Positions 61,046-64,000 of a DNA stretch of 64,000 bases are shown here, in pieces; position 1 is the first letter of the stretch; each line of letters begins with the position of its first letter. Position numbers and translations under genes: made by a program. The stretch is from positions 1-64,000 of the forward strand of contig JAPOOG010000034.1 in the NCBI GenBank assembly GCA_026713545.1, written 5' to 3'. A model generated the notes under the pieces. It saw only the letters and a program-made list of their open reading frames with translations, was not told the origin of the DNA and searched no databases. Source of the DNA: Bryobacterales bacterium (lineage in GTDB: Bacteria; Acidobacteriota; Terriglobia; Bryobacterales; UBA6623).

Positions 61046-62263
61046 CTATGTCTCGAGGCGGCGTGTCTCTTCGACCAGATCCGGAACACCGATGCGATAG
61101 ACCGCCGGGAGCCCTTCCCGATCACTCACGAAATAGATCAACTGGCTGTCCGGAGAAAAAACGGGCTCCGGGGCGGACGCCCAAGGATCGTCGCGGTCCG
61201 TTCCCGCCAGAGGGTAGGCCTTGCCGGTCGAGGCGTGCTCACATACCGTGATCTCGCGCTGCAGACGGCTGAACAGGAGGTAAATATTGGGCCCCGCCAA
61301 GCTGCGGCTCGCCCCCACGATGACCGAGTTGTCGCGATTCGCGCTCAACCAGCCGAAACGCGTGCAGCGCGAAACGATCCGCTCCTTGCCGGTGTTGACA
61401 TCGATACATCGCACCGTAGCCCTGCGTCCGGTCTCATCCGGATAGAAGACATAGCAAACCTCGCTACCGTGCCCGGACCAGTATTCATGCCCCAACTGCT
61501 CTGCCGCTTTTCGGGGACGCAGATTCCTCGGGCCATCCGAACCCGGGCGCATTAGCCACAACCGCGCGTCCACCTTGTCCCAAGGGCCTTCGTGGCAATA
61601 CAGAACATCATTGCTCCTCGGGCGAAACTGAGGATGGGCTATCCATGCGTTTACCCCTACCAACAGGCGAGCCGTCCCCTGACGGAGGTCCACGAGCTGA
61701 ATCCGGCAGCGCGGCTCTTGGGAGAACTGCCGTTCGAAGCCCATCACCCAATCCTCCTCATGCATCTCGACGAGGGCGGCGTATCGATTCTGATCAGATA
61801 CGGCCAGATGCCCGGTCATTCGCCAGCCGGACTCGGTCCGATAAATCCTGCGCTCACGGCCTCTCTTTGCGGACGCTCGCTTCAACTCGTTCCCTTGAAG
61901 AAAGTAGAAGTTCTTTTCTCTACGGTCGAGCGTCGGAGAATAAGGATGGACACCCGGCCCACCTGTGAGTTGCACCATGTCGGCCTTCGGAAGATTCAAG
62001 CGGAAGATCTGCCGCAAACCCGTGCGCTCCCCCACCACCAAGGCGAAGGAGTTGGACCGCGACAGAAATCGATGGTGATAGTGAGGCAGGTGATGCAGGT
62101 GGCCGGGAGGTGTAAGGCGGTACGTGAGCCGCTCCGTCAGTGGATCGGGCAACACCGAAGCCAAGCCGGCAAAGCGGGCTCCCCGTCCTGAGGATTGGCG
62201 TTGGGCAGAGGCCAACAGCGGCGCTGTAGCGGACAAAAACGCTCTGCGGCTCAGCGTTTTCAT
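61046..62263 (-). CDS. Oligogalacturonate-lyase-like (PL22) propeller protein
   Basis: A 405-residue protein with Tat-type leader ('MKTLSRRAFLSATAPLLASAQ'). PL22 features: 'LPDPLTERLTYRLTPPGHLHHLPHYHHRFLSRSNSFALVVGERTGLRQIFRLNL', 'MVQLTGGPGVHPYSPTLDRREKNFYFLQGNELKR', 'SNDVLYCHEGPWDKVDARLWLM', 'LGHEYWSGHGSEVCYVF' and 'SPDSQLIYFVSDREG'. The His/Arg-rich residues match the positions used by the seven-bladed lyase for metal and substrate. The enzyme would split unsaturated galacturonate dimers outside the cytoplasm. It ends on TAG of repeat copy E. Confidence 0.82.
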   Translation of the reverse strand: MKTLSRRAFLSATAPLLASAQRQSSGRGARFAGLASVLPDPLTERLTYRLTPPGHLHHLPHYHHRFLSRSNSFALVVGERTGLRQIFRLNLPKADMVQLTGGPGVHPYSPTLDRREKNFYFLQGNELKRASAKRGRERRIYRTESGWRMTGHLAVSDQNRYAALVEMHEEDWVMGFERQFSQEPRCRIQLVDLRQGTARLLVGVNAWIAHPQFRPRSNDVLYCHEGPWDKVDARLWLMRPGSDGPRNLRPRKAAEQLGHEYWSGHGSEVCYVFYPDETGRRATVRCIDVNTGKERIVSRCTRFGWLSANRDNSVIVGASRSLAGPNIYLLFSRLQREITVCEHASTGKAYPLAGTDRDDPWASAPEPVFSPDSQLIYFVSDREGLPAVYRIGVPDLVEETRRLET

Positions 62264-62292
62264 CAATCAGTAATCCTATCACCAAGCCCTAA

Positions 62293-62470
62293 CCTGCATG
62301 TCTCACCACCCGACGGCCGAAGCACGCGATACGACCGCCAAGACTTCGTTGCGCTTGCTTGCCGTGCTCGACGTACTGTCAAGTACGTCTGGGCGCGACA
62401 AGGGGCGTGCACCCCGCCCTGACGGCCCACTCACGCACATCACCTCACCACGTGGCGAGAAAAGCAGGGC
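62293..62470 (+). repeat. Stop-codon repeat family, copy C
   Basis: TAA then CCTGCATGTCTCACCACCCG, GCCGAAGCACGCGATACGAC, hairpin CGTACTGTCAAGTACG (62372-62387), CCTGACGGCCCACTCACGCA, and ending around GTGGCGAGAAAAGCAGGG. This copy lies 5' of the PL22 gene and about 46 bp beyond the methyltransferase stop, so it is not itself at a stop codon. Confidence 0.85.
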
Positions 62471-62515
62471 AAGAATCCGGCAGGGCGGCTTCTCAGGAGC
62501 CGGCGGCAGTGTATC

Positions 62516-63322
62516 TCAGTTGATGATCCGGAGCGGGTTCGGGATGCTTACTGGAGGTTCCGGCTCAGAAATTGCAGGTTTGCGGCCGGTGATCAGGAGG
62601 GCGCCCTCTTTTTGGAAGGCCTCCTTCTCTTCTCTCGAGCGCCAGTGCAAGTCCGTCCTGAAGTCGGTGGGGACAGGTGTGTCGTCCGGGATGCGATCGG
62701 CCTCTACGTTCTCGAAACCCGTCAATGTGAAGAGCTCCTTCCATTCATCCGCGGAGCGGAGATGAATCTCTGCCGGAACGTGCTCTTTCCAGTGGTGAGA
62801 GCAGGGGTTTTCGGCATAGAACCACATCAGGATGAAGACTTTTCCACCCCAAGCGGAGACGCGAAAGATCTCTCGAACGGCTGATTCGGGCGAATGCCAG
62901 TAGTAGGCCGATTCAATACTCAGCACACATGTGAAGTAGTCCTCGGCCCAAGGGATCTCCTCGACGGAGCCGGGAGCAAAAAGGACGTTGTGGCAGTCGA
63001 TCGACCGGGCGCGCGCTGAGGCAATCAGCTCATCGGCAAGATCGATGCCGACGACGGCGCCCTCCGGCGCGCGAACCGAAAGAAGGCGCGCCGTCCAACC
63101 CTCACCGCAGCCGATTTCGAGAATGCGGTCGTCGGACTGCAGATCCATACGGTCGATCAACTGTTTCGTGACAGGGGCGTGCCATGTCTCCATCTCGGCG
63201 ATCTGACCGGATGCCGACCAATGGTTGAATTGCCGGCGGATGCGCTCTTCGTGCCGAAGCCGCGCCTGTTGGCTTGGAGGGACCATGGAGGGGTGTGTCC
63301 GGCCGTCAGGGTAACCGCTCAT
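62516..63322 (-). CDS. Class I SAM-dependent methyltransferase
   Basis: A 268-residue cytoplasmic Rossmann-fold methyltransferase (ubiE/type 11 group). Motif I 'DRILEIGCGEGWTARLL', the acidic loop 'VVGIDLADELIASARA', motif II 'IPWAEDYFTCVLSIESAYYW' and motif III 'SAWGGKVFILMWFYAENP' are present. The substrate is unknown; the Trp/Tyr-rich 'YYWHSPE' and 'MWFYAENP' segments suggest a small aromatic or quinone/amine acceptor. It follows the sulfatase gene on the same strand, separated by repeat copy F. Confidence 0.87.
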   Translation of the reverse strand: MSGYPDGRTHPSMVPPSQQARLRHEERIRRQFNHWSASGQIAEMETWHAPVTKQLIDRMDLQSDDRILEIGCGEGWTARLLSVRAPEGAVVGIDLADELIASARARSIDCHNVLFAPGSVEEIPWAEDYFTCVLSIESAYYWHSPESAVREIFRVSAWGGKVFILMWFYAENPCSHHWKEHVPAEIHLRSADEWKELFTLTGFENVEADRIPDDTPVPTDFRTDLHWRSREEKEAFQKEGALLITGRKPAISEPEPPVSIPNPLRIIN

Positions 63323-63352
63323 ACTAACAACCGGTGCGCCGGGTCGACCCTG

Positions 63353-63418
63353 CCTGCATTTCTCACCACCTTGTATGTGGCAAGGTAGGGGGAAGAGGTG
63401 AGTGGGGAGATATGCAGG
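63353..63418 (-). repeat. Stop-codon repeat family, short copy F
   Basis: CCTGCATTTCTCACCACC at the left, then an unrelated 40-base interior, then GGGGAGATATGCAGG. Its right outer triplet CTA is the complement of the sulfatase stop TAG. The interior differs from copies A-C, so only the ends are conserved. Confidence 0.75.
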
Positions 63419-64000
63419 CTAAGCATGCATCGTTTCGAGGACTGCCCTGAGTTTCTCGCGCGCTACGGCGGAGTCGGGGGTGTCGTGAACCGGAAAGATG
63501 GGATGCTCTTCGAGTTCGTCGTTGGGGATATCGAACAGACGCTCTTTTTCTTCGTATGTTTCTTCGTAGAGCTTGTAGCGCTTGTCGCGGGCAAATCGGA
63601 CCAGCTTGTAACGCTCCTTGCCGTGTCCCGGAAGAGGATCGTAGTGAAACATCACCCAATCGCGTGGATCACCGGATTCGCCCTTGAGTTGCGGTAGAAA
63701 ACTGCGGCCATCGAGGGTCATGTCGGGGAGAGCGTCAGCGCCGGTGGCTTCGAGAATCGTTGGTAGGAAATCGGTCGAGTCGATCAAGTCGTCGTTGACG
63801 CGGCCCTCGGGGATCACGCCCTTCCAACTTGCGATCAAGGGCACGCGAGTGCCGGCATCGGTGGTGTTTCCCTTCCCGCCTCGAATCACCTTATCGCCCA
63901 GACGCGACTCGATCTCGCGCGGCGTGCCGTTGTCGGAATAGTAGAGGATCAGGGTGTTTTCAGAGATGCCGAGTTCCTCAACCTTGTCGACGATACGGCC
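63419..64000 (-). CDS. Sulfatase family protein, C-terminal part (cut by window edge)
   Basis: The last 193 residues of an arylsulfatase-type enzyme; the start lies beyond the right edge. The visible part starts 'GRIVDKVEELGISENTLILYYSDNG', the usual late active-site motif, and has 'RGGKGNTTDAGTRVPLIASWKG' and 'STDFLPTILEATGADALPDMTLDGRSFLPQL' before a C-terminal domain ('DWVMFHYDPLPGHGKERYKLVRFARDKRYKLY', 'FDIPNDELEEHPIF'). The Cys/Ser-formylglycine site is not in the window. It would release sulfate from sulfated glycans, in keeping with the glycan-degrading genes. It ends with TAG abutting repeat copy F. Confidence 0.9.
   Translation of the reverse strand, partial: GRIVDKVEELGISENTLILYYSDNGTPREIESRLGDKVIRGGKGNTTDAGTRVPLIASWKGVIPEGRVNDDLIDSTDFLPTILEATGADALPDMTLDGRSFLPQLKGESGDPRDWVMFHYDPLPGHGKERYKLVRFARDKRYKLYEETYEEKERLFDIPNDELEEHPIFPVHDTPDSAVAREKLRAVLETMHA

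Overview
The window is a chromosomal segment of a GC-rich, Gram-negative, saprophytic bacterium. Gene content suggests Acidobacteriota, probably near Bryobacterales/Solibacteres. Pointers are a paired PSD1/DUF1549/DUF1553 protein and DUF1501 protein, a TonB-dependent receptor with an N-terminal carboxypeptidase-regulatory-like domain, many Tat-type 'RR' leaders on secreted proteins, and M81, DUF1080 and oligogalacturonate-lyase-like proteins. The affiliation is inferred from gene families; no rRNA marker is present, and I saw no tRNA, rRNA or CRISPR array.

Layout. 0-1.3 kb: a solitary Mu-gp27-like phage gene among dispersed repeats. 1.3-12.3 kb: PSD1 and DUF1501 proteins, PEP carboxykinase, a Tex protein with a large disordered insertion, a secreted unknown and a DUF362 protein. 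12.3-23.4 kb: tetraheme cytochrome c coupled to a beta-propeller, DedA-type membrane protein, endonuclease III, LRR protein, class IV aminotransferase, PQQ-like propeller, PhoD phosphatase, a 35-residue membrane protein, a DUF1080 protein and a sialidase. 23.6-34.4 kb: gamma-glutamyltransferase plus deacetylase-family hydrolase, leucyl aminopeptidase, a tandem pair of secreted unknowns, an M81 peptidase and folP-folB-folK. 34.9-46.8 kb (all minus strand): Gfo/Idh/MocA oxidoreductase, IF-2B-like protein, secreted DUF5818-like protein, serA, an EF-G-like GTPase and the F1 operon atpH-A-G-D-C, with no F0 genes. 47.8-52.2 kb: zinc-ribbon/RDD membrane protein, TonB receptor, arsC. 52.4-60.8 kb: a catabolic cluster with three amidohydrolases, a PhyH dioxygenase, an MFS transporter, a DHDPS-family enzyme, an aldo/keto reductase and an HpaI-type aldolase. 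60.8-64 kb: oligogalacturonate-lyase-like protein, methyltransferase, and the C-terminus of a sulfatase cut by the window edge.

Together the genes describe import and breakdown of organic polymers (sialidase, PL22-like lyase, sulfatase, DUF1080, TonB receptor, GGT, peptidases), feeding central metabolism (pckA, serA, folate, ATP synthase).

The most unusual signal is a dispersed repeat with inverted ends (outer end reads T-R-R then CCTGCAT-TCTCACC) that lies at gene 3' ends. In at least seven genes the stop codon is the outermost triplet of the repeat. One copy terminates two convergent genes, a solo copy is a 21-bp perfect hairpin, and a degenerate copy encodes the C-terminal tail of the MFS transporter. 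A second family built from CGTGATTC/CGTGTTTC units accompanies it. All comparisons were made by eye.
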